From: Kitasatospora sp. NA04385
GTDB taxonomy: Bacteria; Actinomycetota; Actinomycetes; Streptomycetales; Streptomycetaceae
Length of the DNA: 64,000 nt
NCBI RefSeq assembly: GCF_013364235.1
Contig: NZ_CP054919.1
Coordinates: 1,339,686 to 1,403,685, forward strand
Direction of reading: 5' to 3'
Shown here in pieces: positions 1 to 9,423 of the stretch. How positions within the stretch are numbered: the stretch's first letter is position 1; every line of letters begins with the position of its first letter. The translations under genes were made by a program, and so were the position numbers. A model generated the notes under the pieces. That model had not been told where the DNA came from, ran no database searches, and was given only the letters and a program-made list of their open reading frames with translations.

Positions 1-285
1 CGCCCAGATCCGCTCGGCCCCGGTGGACCGGCGGACCAGGTCCTCGACGTGCGCGAGTTCGTCCGGCTCCAGCCCGGGCATCGCGCGCAGGCCGGGCCAG
101 GACTCGGGGCGGTGCGGGTAGCCCTCGTCCCAGTCGGTGCGCGCCAGGTGCCGGGCGCGCACCGCGTCCGGGTCCGGCAGGACGTCGTCCAGCACCCAGT
201 AGTCGCGTCCCCTGGTGGGCTTGCGGTACGGCAGGACCGGGAGCGCCGGGGTGGGGCGCGGGCCCTGGAACGGTTGCACGGGCAT
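1..285 (-). CDS. Hypothetical protein, N-terminal 95 residues (runs off window)
   Basis: An open frame on the minus strand begins at an ATG (285) and stays open to the window edge, giving MPVQPFQGPRPTPAL followed by a region rich in Asp, Arg and Trp (for example RDYWVLDDVLPD and RTDWDEGYP). No Shine-Dalgarno sequence is visible. A TATTGT hexamer ends about 8 bases before the ATG, so a leaderless transcript is possible. The style resembles the uncharacterised DUF6445-like proteins of actinobacteria, but that is only an impression. No catalytic motif can be named from the part present, and the C-terminus is missing. Confidence 0.6.
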   Translation of the reverse strand, partial: MPVQPFQGPRPTPALPVLPYRKPTRGRDYWVLDDVLPDPDAVRARHLARTDWDEGYPHRPESWPGLRAMPGLEPDELAHVEDLVRRSTGAERIWA

Positions 286-390
286 GGACCCGACAATAGG
301 AGCGGCGCTTCGGGGCCTCGCCCAAGACGTGGTCAACCTTGCGTCAAGGCTTGCCCGGCGGCGGGCCGGCGGCCGCCCGGTGACGGAGCG

Positions 391-1197
391 TCAGGACCGC
401 TGGCAGCGCGGGCACCAGAACAGGTTCCGGGCGGCCAGCTCCTCGGTGCGGACCGGGGTCGCGCAGACCAGGCAGGGCTGGTCGTGCCGCCGGTAGACGT
501 ACACCTCGCCGCCGTGGTCGTCCACCCGGGGCGGGCGGCCCATCGCCTCGGGGGTGTGCTCGGGGCGGACGGTGTCGATCCGGCCGGCGGCCACGCCGTC
601 GCGCATCAGGGCGACCAGGTCCGTCCAGATCGCGTCCCACTCGGGGCGGGAGAGGTCGCGGCCGGGGCGGTGCGGGCTGATGCCGAGCCGGAACAGCACC
701 TCGGCGCGGTACACGTTGCCGACGCCGGCCAGCACCTTCTGGTCCATCAGCAGGGCGGCGACCGTGCTGCCGCTGCGGGAGATCCGCCGCCAGGCCGCGT
801 CGCCCGCGTCGCCCGGGCGCAGCGGGTCCGGCCCGAGGCGGCGGTGGACGGCGGCCTTCTCCTCGGGGGTGAGCAGTTCGCAGGCGGTCGGACCGCGCAG
901 CTCGGCGTAGCCGGTGTCGTTCACCATCCGCAGCCGGACCTGGCCGACCGGGTCCGGGGCGGCCCCCGCGCCGAACCGGTACGTCCCGTACAGCCCCAGG
1001 TGCACGTGCAGCCACTGCTCGCCGAAGCCCAGGAACAGGTGCTTGCCGTGCGCCTGCGCCTCGTCCAGCACCCGCCCGTCGATCAGCGCGGCCCCCTCCG
1101 CGAAGCGGCCCTGCGGGCTGGACACCCGCACCGGGCGCCCCCCGAACAGCTCGTCGTGCCGCCCGGCCAGGCGGTGGATCACATGCCCCTCGGGCAC
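391..1197 (-). CDS. Fpg/Nei family DNA glycosylase/AP lyase
   Basis: Base-excision-repair glycosylase with AP-lyase activity, 268 aa, the usual family length. I chose the GTG at 1197 because it gives V-P-E-G-H: after removal of the initiator residue, Pro becomes the catalytic N-terminal amine and Glu the second catalytic residue, as in Fpg and Nei. A helix-two-turn-helix region holds LMDQKVLAGVGNVYRAE (the lysine- and asparagine-containing DNA-binding signature). The C-terminus is a zinc finger of form C-x2-C-x16-C-x2-C, beginning CLVC and ending CPRC. The longer frame upstream is the shadow of the TetR gene. Whether it prefers oxidised purines (Fpg) or pyrimidines (Nei) cannot be settled here. 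The PEGH start favours the actinobacterial Nei-like group. Confidence 0.9.
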   Translation of the reverse strand: MPEGHVIHRLAGRHDELFGGRPVRVSSPQGRFAEGAALIDGRVLDEAQAHGKHLFLGFGEQWLHVHLGLYGTYRFGAGAAPDPVGQVRLRMVNDTGYAELRGPTACELLTPEEKAAVHRRLGPDPLRPGDAGDAAWRRISRSGSTVAALLMDQKVLAGVGNVYRAEVLFRLGISPHRPGRDLSRPEWDAIWTDLVALMRDGVAAGRIDTVRPEHTPEAMGRPPRVDDHGGEVYVYRRHDQPCLVCATPVRTEELAARNLFWCPRCQRS

Positions 1198-1274
1198 CGG
1201 CGTCAGCTCCTCGATCGTGATGGTCGCGAGGAGTCCATTCTCCCAGGGCGCTCGGACAACCGGGACGGCCCGGC

Positions 1275-1841
1275 TCAGAGGGCGGTGGCGGCCTCGCACA
1301 GGGCGGCCAGCTCGGTCAGCGCCAGGGCGGTGAAGTCCTGGCCGGGGCGGGCGGTCCAGCGGGCGAGGGCGGTGCGCAGGGCGAGCAGGGTGAGTTCGGC
1401 GGTGAGGACGGCGGCCTGCTCGGGCACGCCGCGCTCGCGCAGGGCGCCGGTGAGGGCGGTGGCGAGGGCCTCCCGCTTGAGCAGTTCGCGCTCGGTCAGC
1501 TCGGGGTTGGCGGCGACCACCTGCTGGCGCTCGCGGACCGTCCCGTGGCGCTCGGCGGTGAAGGCCTGCGCGCCGGCGGCGGCCAGGGCGGCCTCGGCGG
1601 CCCGCCGCGGGCCCGCCCCGGGCGGGGCGGCGGCCACCGCGCCGGTGAGCAGCCGGGCCAGGGCGTCGCCGCCGGAGAGCACCTCGCGCTTGTCCGCGAA
1701 GTGCCGGAAGAAGGTGCTCTTGGCCAGGCCCGCGCGCTCGGCGATCTCGGCGACGGTGGTGCGGTCGTAGCCCTGCCGGACGAAGAGCTCCAGCGCGGCG
1801 CGCTCCAGCCGTCCGCGGGCGTTCGGGTCCCATCTGGCCAT
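1275..1841 (-). CDS. TetR/AcrR family transcriptional regulator
   Basis: 188-aa one-component repressor. The N-terminal helix-turn-helix is clear at about residues 10-55, with the typical run TTVAEIAERAGLAKSTFFRHF followed by a DKREVL boundary. The C-terminal two thirds are Ala/Leu-rich helices of the ligand-binding and dimerisation domain. It is divergent from an SDR-type oxidoreductase, and two 23-bp dyads lie in the 93-bp gap. The arrangement suggests it represses both itself and the oxidoreductase, with a small electrophile or the oxidoreductase substrate as possible inducer. That role is inference from layout. It ends about 77 bp before the glycosylase start. Confidence 0.92.
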   Translation of the reverse strand: MARWDPNARGRLERAALELFVRQGYDRTTVAEIAERAGLAKSTFFRHFADKREVLSGGDALARLLTGAVAAAPPGAGPRRAAEAALAAAGAQAFTAERHGTVRERQQVVAANPELTERELLKREALATALTGALRERGVPEQAAVLTAELTLLALRTALARWTARPGQDFTALALTELAALCEAATAL

Positions 1842-1855
1842 GATCCGGATTCTAC

Positions 1856-1878
1856 GTGACGGGACATGGTCGCATCAC
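1856..1878. promoter_or_regulatory. Candidate TetR operator, site 1
   Basis: A 23-bp imperfect dyad with half-sites GTGACGGGAC and GTCGCATCAC around a 3-base centre. Eight of the ten positions are symmetric. It starts 15 bp upstream of the TetR start codon. It is the weaker of two copies of the same motif, and its centre is 41 bp from the centre of site 2. Confidence 0.7.
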
Positions 1879-1896
1879 CGGGCCCGGCGGGCTATC

Positions 1897-1919
1897 GTGA
1901 TGGGACAAGGTCTCATCAC
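1897..1919. promoter_or_regulatory. Candidate TetR operator, site 2
   Basis: A 23-bp dyad with half-sites GTGATGGGAC and GTCTCATCAC around a 3-base centre, symmetric at nine of ten positions. It ends 15 bp before the oxidoreductase start and abuts that gene's GGAGG ribosome binding site. Repressor bound here would cover the start region of the oxidoreductase transcript. Confidence 0.75.
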
Positions 1920-1934
1920 TCGGAGGTCCCTCCC

Positions 1935-2837
1935 ATGCACGTCTTCGTCACCGGAGCCAGCGGCCACCTCGGCTCCGCCCTCGTCCCCGACCTGCTCGCC
2001 GCCGGCCACCGGGTCACCGGCCTGGCCCGCTCCGACGCCTCCGCCGCCGCGCTCACCGCCCTCGGCGCGGAGGTCCGGCGCGGCGACCTCGACGACCTGG
2101 ACGGCCTGCGGGCCGCCGCCGCGGCCGCCGACGGCGTGGTGCACCTGGCCTTCAAGCACGAGGCGATGCTCGGCGGCGACTACGCCGGCGCGATGGCCGA
2201 CGACCTGAAGGCCGTCCGGGCGCTGACCGAGGCGCTGGCCGGCACCGACAAGCCGCTGGTCGGCACCGGCGGGGCGGGCGTCGGCGGGGCGCCCGGCGTG
2301 GTCTCCGTGGAGAGCCGGGTCACCCCGGGCGCACCGCGCACCGAGGCCGAGCGGGTGATCGTCGACGCGGCCGCCGACGGGGTGCGCTCCAGCGTCGTCC
2401 GGCTCCCCCCGGTGGTGCACAGCCCGCTCGACCGGCACGGCTTCGTCCCCACCCTGATCCGGATCGCCCGCACCACCGGCACCTCGGGTTACCTGGGCGA
2501 GGGCACCAACCGCTGGCCCGCCGTCCACACCCTGGACGCCGCCCGCCTCTACCGGCTCGCCCTCGAACACGCCCCGGCCGGCACCCGCCTGCACGCCGTC
2601 GACGACGAGGGCGTGCCCTTCCGCGAGATCGCCGAACGCATCGGCATCCGGCTCGGCCTCCCCACCGCCCCCGTCGAGGAGGACCGCGCCGCCGAGCACT
2701 TCGGCTTCCTGTCCTTCCTCGTCCCGCTCGACATGCCCGCCTCCGCCGAGGCGACCCGCGCCCTGCTCGACTGGCGGCCCGCGCACCCGGGCCTGCTCGA
2801 CGACCTCGACCAGGACCACTACTTCACCGAGGACTGA
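1935..2837 (+). CDS. SDR-family NAD(P)-dependent oxidoreductase/epimerase
   Basis: 300-aa Rossmann-fold protein of the extended or atypical SDR group. The nucleotide-binding glycine motif TGASGHLG is at residues 7-14, and an acidic pair after the second strand (GDLDDLDGL) follows. The classical YxxxK catalytic pair is not obvious, which is common in atypical SDRs of the NAD(P)H-binding, NmrA-like type. The ATG at 1935 was chosen because GGAGG lies 8 bases upstream; the longer frame starts inside the operator region. The gene is divergent from the TetR regulator and is probably its target. The substrate is unknown. Confidence 0.88.
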   Translation: MHVFVTGASGHLGSALVPDLLAAGHRVTGLARSDASAAALTALGAEVRRGDLDDLDGLRAAAAAADGVVHLAFKHEAMLGGDYAGAMADDLKAVRALTEALAGTDKPLVGTGGAGVGGAPGVVSVESRVTPGAPRTEAERVIVDAAADGVRSSVVRLPPVVHSPLDRHGFVPTLIRIARTTGTSGYLGEGTNRWPAVHTLDAARLYRLALEHAPAGTRLHAVDDEGVPFREIAERIGIRLGLPTAPVEEDRAAEHFGFLSFLVPLDMPASAEATRALLDWRPAHPGLLDDLDQDHYFTED

Positions 2838-2862
2838 CCCCCGTCGGCCCGGCGGCGGCGCC

Positions 2863-3690
2863 TCAGCGTGCCTGCAGCCGGCTCAGGATCGCCTGGTCCA
2901 GGGCCGCCGCCGTCTCCGGCACGCTCAGGTTGGAGTTGTCGATGATCGGCAGCCCCGAGGTGCGCCAGCCGGCCATCCGGCCGTGGATGCGGGCCACCTC
3001 GTCGTCGGAGAGGCGGCGGTTGCCGGAGCGTTCGGCGTTGCGGCTCAGGACGCGGTCGAGGCCGGGGAGCAGGACGACCGGGATCATGCCGGGGCCGATG
3101 TGGCGCTTCCAGCCGCCGAGGCCGATGGCGGGGCGGTCGGGGAAGACCGCGTCGTCGATGATGCAGGAGATGCCGTTGGCGAGGTAGTTGCGGCAGGCGA
3201 AGCCGCAGGTGCGGCGGGCCAGCCGGTACTGGGCCTCGGAGTCGGTGTTCCAGCCGGACTGCGGGTTGGCGAAGCCGGACTGGACCCACTCGCGGACGTC
3301 GTCGAGGCTGATGTGCGCGGTGGGGGTGGGACGGCGCTCGGCCCAGTAGCGGGCGACGGTGGTCTTCCCGGCGCCGGCCGCGCCGATCAGCAGCACGGCG
3401 ATCGGGCCGACCGGCAGCGGCGCGGGGAGCGCGGGCTGCGGCGGCGGGGCGGGCAGTTGGACGGTCGTCCCGGTGGGGAGCAGGAAGTGCCCGGTGCCGC
3501 CGGGGGCGACCGGGGGGACGGCCTTGAGCGGGACGGTGGGCCGGTCGGGCCCGGACCCGGCCGGTCCGAGCGTCGGCATCGCCTGGAGGGACCCGGGGTA
3601 CGGCGGCTGGTGGCCCGTCGGATGCGGGGCGACAGCCGGACGGGGCGGCACCTGGCCCCCCGCGTGCTGGTGCTGCGCGTACTGGCTCAC
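2863..3690 (-). CDS. AAA/P-loop ATP-binding protein (kinase-like)
   Basis: 275-aa protein. The first 100 residues are Pro/Gly/Gln-rich and probably disordered. A P-loop domain follows with Walker A GAAGAGKTT, then DDVREW and a Cys-containing segment, IIDDAVFPDRP, and basic residues (SRNAERSGNRRL) that could form a lid. This layout is like small-molecule kinases or zeta-toxin-type phosphotransferases, but the substrate cannot be told. The GTG at 3690 has AGGGAGG at a good distance; the upstream ATG of the longer frame does not. It lies just downstream of the aroCKBQ cluster on the same strand, about 70 bp after aroQ. It converges on the SDR gene with a 25-bp gap. Confidence 0.8.
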   Translation of the reverse strand: MSQYAQHQHAGGQVPPRPAVAPHPTGHQPPYPGSLQAMPTLGPAGSGPDRPTVPLKAVPPVAPGGTGHFLLPTGTTVQLPAPPPQPALPAPLPVGPIAVLLIGAAGAGKTTVARYWAERRPTPTAHISLDDVREWVQSGFANPQSGWNTDSEAQYRLARRTCGFACRNYLANGISCIIDDAVFPDRPAIGLGGWKRHIGPGMIPVVLLPGLDRVLSRNAERSGNRRLSDDEVARIHGRMAGWRTSGLPIIDNSNLSVPETAAALDQAILSRLQAR

Positions 3691-3762
3691 CGTCACCTCC
3701 CTGCGCCGAATGTACACGTGGGCCCGGTGGCGGGCACAAGTCCGCCACCGGGCCGGGCGCCG

Positions 3763-5819
<2,057 letters not shown>

Positions 5820-5823
<4 letters not shown>

Positions 5824-7004
5824 CGGATGATCAGGTTCTCGAGGTAGGACTCGACGTTGCGGCGGGTCTCGGAGACGTTGTCGCCGCCGAACTTCTCCGC
5901 CACCGCGTCCGCCAGGACCAGCGCCACCATCGCCTCGGCGACGATGCCGGCCGCCGGGACGGCGCACACGTCGGAGCGCTGGTGGTGCGCCTTGGCGGGC
6001 TCGCCGGTGCGCACGTCCAGGGTCTGCAGGGCGCGCGGGACGGTCGCGATCGGCTTCATCGCGGCGCGCACCCGCAGCAGCTCGCCGGTGGACAGGCCGC
6101 CCTCGGTGCCGCCGGAGCGGCCGGAGGTGCGCTTGACGCCCTCCGGCGTCGGGACGATCTCGTCGTGCGCCTGGGAGCCGGGCACCCGGGCCAGCTCGAA
6201 GCCGTCGCCGACCTCGACGCCCTTGATCGCCTGGATGCCCATCAGCGCGGCCGCGAGGCGGGCGTCCAGGCGGCGGTCCCAGTGCACGTGCGAGCCGAGG
6301 CCGACCGGCACCCCGTACGCCAGCACCTCGACCACGCCGCCGAGGGTGTCGCCGTCCTTGTGGGCCTGGTCGATCTCGGCCACCATCGCCTTGGACGCGT
6401 CGGCGTCCAGGCAGCGCACCGGGTCCTCGTCCAGGCGGGCCTCGTCGGCGGGCAGCGGCAGCACGCCGGCCGGGGCCTTGGCGGCGGCCAGCTCGACCAC
6501 GTGGCTGACGATCTCGATGCCGCAGGTCTCCTTGAGGTAGGAGCGGGCGACCGCACCGAGCGCGACCCGGGCCGCGGTCTCCCGGGCGCTGGCGCGCTCC
6601 AGGATCGGCCGGGCCTCCTCGATCGAGTACTTCTGCATGCCCGCCAGGTCGGCGTGGCCGGGGCGCGGACGGGTCAGCGCCTCGTTGCGGGCCAGGCCCG
6701 CGAGCACCTCGGGGTCGACCGGGTCGGCCGACATGACCTGCTCCCACTTCGGCCACTCGGTGTTGCCGACCATGACCGCCACCGGGGAGCCCATGGTCTC
6801 GCCGTGCCGGACACCGCCGAGGAAGGTCACCTCGTCCTGCTCGAACTTCATCCGCGCGCCACGGCCGTAGCCGAGCCGCCGGCGGGCCAGCGCGTCGGCC
6901 ACCATGGCGGTGGTGACCGGCACCCCGGCCGGCAGGCCCTCCAGCGTCGCGACCAGAGCGGGGCCGTGCGACTCCCCCGCCGTGAGCCAGCGCAAGCTAC
7001 CCAC
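5820..7004 (-). CDS. aroC: Chorismate synthase
   Basis: 394-aa FMN-dependent enzyme that removes phosphate from EPSP to give chorismate. The signatures [10 protein letters not shown] near the N-terminus, [11 protein letters not shown] and [15 protein letters not shown] are present. I chose the GTG at 7004 (V-G-S-L-R-W) because AAGGAG lies 6 bases upstream and the length then matches the family; the frame upstream adds a basic, low-complexity extension. It is the first gene of the aroC-K-B-Q run, after a 210-bp gap from aroE that probably carries the operon promoter. The product feeds pabB further right in this window. Confidence 0.96.
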
Positions 7005-7214
7005 CGAAAGCTCCTTCGTCAGCGGCCCGCGCCGTGAACGGCGGCCGGCCCGGCGTCTCGTCCTGCCCGGCCGCGGGAGCGCGGCGGGTCGAACTCCGAT
7101 CCTTTCACGTCCCACAGGTCACCGGGGCCCCGGTCCGCTTGGCGGACAGCGAACGTCCGGAAGTGGACACCCGGTGGGGACGGCGGAGGCGGGCACCGGG
7201 AACGGGCGGCCGCG

Positions 7215-8042
7215 TCAGTGCGCGAGCGCCGCCTCCCCGGCGGTCCGCATCCTCGCCAGCGGGCCTCGCCGCACGCCGGTGAACCGCTCGAACTGCAGCA
7301 CCGCCTGGTGCACCAGCAGGTCGAGCCCGCCCAGCACGGTGCCGCCGCGCTCCTGGCAGACCGCGGCCAGCCTGGTCGGCCACGGGTGGTACAGCACGTC
7401 GAACAGCACGCCGGGCGCCGCCGTCAGCCGGTCCGCGAAGTCGTCGGTCGCCCCGACCGGCGTGGTGGAGACGGTCAGCGGCCCGTCCAGCGCCCGCGCG
7501 CCGTCCGCCCAGTCCGCGGTGCGCACCGCCACGCCCAGCCGCTCCCCCAGCTCCCGCATCTCGGCGGCCCGCGCGGCGCTGCGCACGTACGCGGTCACCT
7601 CGCCGTCGCAGATCTGGGCCAGCGCGGCCAGCGCGGAGGAGGCGGTGGCCCCGGCACCGAGCACCGCGGCCGACCCGACCCGCTCGACGCCGCGCTCGCG
7701 CAGCGCGTTGACCAGGCCGGGGACGTCGGTGTTGTCGCCGTGCCGCCGCCCGTCGCGGTCGATCACCACGGTGTTGACGGCGTCCACCGCGCGGGCGGCG
7801 TCGCTGACGGTGTCCAGCAGCGGGCGGATCGCCCGCTTGAGCGGCATGGTCAGCGACAGACCGGCCCACTGCGCGGGGTCGAGCCCGGTGACGAATTCCG
7901 CCAGTGTCGATTCGTCGATCTCGTACCGGCCGTACCGCCAGTCGGTGAGCCCGAGTGCGGCGTAGCCGGCCTCGTGCAGGACCGGGGAGAGCGAGTGCGC
8001 GATCGGCGAGCCGAGCACGGCGGCCCGGTGCGGGGTGGTCAC
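7215..8042 (-). CDS. aroE: Shikimate dehydrogenase
   Basis: 275-aa NADPH-dependent dehydroshikimate reductase. It shows the substrate-binding SPIAHSLSPVLH, the catalytic lysine in MPLKRAI, the aspartate in NTDVPG, and the Rossmann loop GAGATASSALAAL. The start is a GTG at 8042 that overlaps the upstream GNAT stop (GTGA). It is translated with the GNAT and ABC ATPase genes, not with aroCKBQ, from which it is separated by 210 bp. That gap holds a GTCCGC-ttg-GCGGAC dyad and the palindrome ACCGGGGCCCCGGT. Confidence 0.95.
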   Translation of the reverse strand: MTTPHRAAVLGSPIAHSLSPVLHEAGYAALGLTDWRYGRYEIDESTLAEFVTGLDPAQWAGLSLTMPLKRAIRPLLDTVSDAARAVDAVNTVVIDRDGRRHGDNTDVPGLVNALRERGVERVGSAAVLGAGATASSALAALAQICDGEVTAYVRSAARAAEMRELGERLGVAVRTADWADGARALDGPLTVSTTPVGATDDFADRLTAAPGVLFDVLYHPWPTRLAAVCQERGGTVLGGLDLLVHQAVLQFERFTGVRRGPLARMRTAGEAALAH

Positions 8043-8527
8043 GTGAAGGCCTTTCGGGTGGTGCGGGCGGTGCGGTGCAGGTAGATGTCTACCTGGTCCT
8101 CGGCCTCCAGCGCGAAGCCGTGCCGCTCGTACAGCCGCCGGGCCGGGCTGCCCCGCAGCACGTTCAACCGGACGGCCAGGCCCTCGGCGTCCGCCCGGGC
8201 CAGCGCCCGGCGCAGCACGGCGGTGCCCAGGCCGCGGCCGTGCAGCGCCGGGTCGAGGTAGAAGTGCTCCAGCAGCAGGGTGCCGGGCCGCTCGTCGGGG
8301 GCGAGCGCCAGGCAGCCGGCCGGCGCGGGCGACGGCGGCCCGGCCAGCTCGACCACCCGGGTGTGCTCGGGCCGGTACGCGTCGCGCATCCGCTGCCGGA
8401 CGCGGTGCTCGTCGTAGCGGCCGAGGCGTTCCAGGTCGGGGCGCATCGCCCGGGCCCGCAGCTCGACCAGCGGTTCCAGGTCGGCGGCGGTGGCGGGGCG
8501 CAGCGTCCAGGCGGGGGCGGTGGTCAC
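8039..8527 (-). CDS. GNAT family N-acetyltransferase
   Basis: 162-aa acetyltransferase. The acetyl-CoA pyrophosphate-binding motif A is seen as LDPALHGRGLGTAVLRRAL, followed by motif B with a YERHGF-type segment (RRLYERHGFALE). The GTG start at 8527 overlaps the ABC ATPase stop (GTGA), and its own stop overlaps the aroE start. The family is well supported; the substrate is unknown. The coupled position beside aroE does not prove a link to aromatic metabolism. Confidence 0.88.
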   Translation of the reverse strand: MTTAPAWTLRPATAADLEPLVELRARAMRPDLERLGRYDEHRVRQRMRDAYRPEHTRVVELAGPPSPAPAGCLALAPDERPGTLLLEHFYLDPALHGRGLGTAVLRRALARADAEGLAVRLNVLRGSPARRLYERHGFALEAEDQVDIYLHRTARTTRKAFT

Positions 8528-9357
8528 TCGGTGCCCCGGCGGGTGCGGGCGGACCAGCGGCCCTCGCTGTGGGCGATCCGGATGGGGTGGCGGAAGCACT
8601 CGGAGACCAGCTCGGTGGTCAGCACCTCGGTGGCGGGGCCGGCCGCGGTGGTCAGGCCGTCGCGCAGCAGCAGGGCGTGGCTGGTGGTCTCGGGGAGCTC
8701 CTCCAGGTGGTGGGTGACCAGCACGGACGCCACCTCGGGGTAGCGGGCGCGCAGTTCGTCCAGGCTCTCCAGGAGCTGTTCGCGGGCGGTGAGGTCGAGC
8801 CCGGTGGCGGGCTCGTCGAGTAGCAGCAGCCGGGGTTCGGGCATCAGCGCGCGGGCGATCAGGACGCGGCCGCGCTCGCCCTGGGAGAGCGTGGTCCAGG
8901 GGTTCTCGGCGCGGTGCGCGATGCCCAGGGTGCGGATCAGCTCCTCGGCGTGGTCGAGCTGTTCGGCGGTGGGCTTGTGCCACAGGTCGGGCTCGATGGT
9001 CTGGGTGGTGCCGGTCAGCACGACCTGGCGGACCGTCAGCGGGGAGCGCAGCGGGTGGCGCGGGTTGACGTGCCCGAGGTGCGCGCGCAGCTCCCGGACG
9101 TCGACCCGGCCGAGCTGCCGTCCCAGCACCTTCACGGTGCCGGCGGTGGGGTGCTCGACGGCGCCGAGCAGCGACAGCAGGGTGCTCTTGCCCGCGCCGT
9201 TGGCCCCGAGCACCGCCCAGTGCTCCCCGGCCCGGACGGTCAGTGACACGTCACGCAACAGGTACTGCCCACCCCGCACCACGTCGACGTGGGCGGCCTC
9301 CAGCAGGGCGGGCTCGGGCAGGTGCGGCGCGTTCTCCGGTGTCTCCATCCGGATCAC
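8524..9357 (-). CDS. ABC transporter ATP-binding protein (no partner permease nearby)
   Basis: 277-aa ABC ATPase. Walker A is GANGAGKST, the signature is LSQGERGRV, Walker B is LLLLDEP and the switch histidine is in LVTHHLEE. The start could be this ATG or the in-frame ATG three codons later; neither has a strong ribosome binding site. There is no membrane component next to it, and the downstream coupled genes are a GNAT and aroE. It resembles the stand-alone ModF/YbbL-like group of ABC proteins, so it may not be a transporter. Confidence 0.88.
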   Translation of the reverse strand: MIRMETPENAPHLPEPALLEAAHVDVVRGGQYLLRDVSLTVRAGEHWAVLGANGAGKSTLLSLLGAVEHPTAGTVKVLGRQLGRVDVRELRAHLGHVNPRHPLRSPLTVRQVVLTGTTQTIEPDLWHKPTAEQLDHAEELIRTLGIAHRAENPWTTLSQGERGRVLIARALMPEPRLLLLDEPATGLDLTAREQLLESLDELRARYPEVASVLVTHHLEELPETTSHALLLRDGLTTAAGPATEVLTTELVSECFRHPIRIAHSEGRWSARTRRGTE

Positions 9358-9423
9358 GCTACCCGCCCCACCCGGCCGCCCCGCAAAGCCGTATCGGCCA
9401 CCGGACGGCCCGCCGTGCTCAGG

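Noticed and set aside
49..1770. 573-codon plus-strand frame at the left edge
   Set aside because: Opposite the glycosylase and TetR genes; it shows no recognisable domain and only GC-driven composition.
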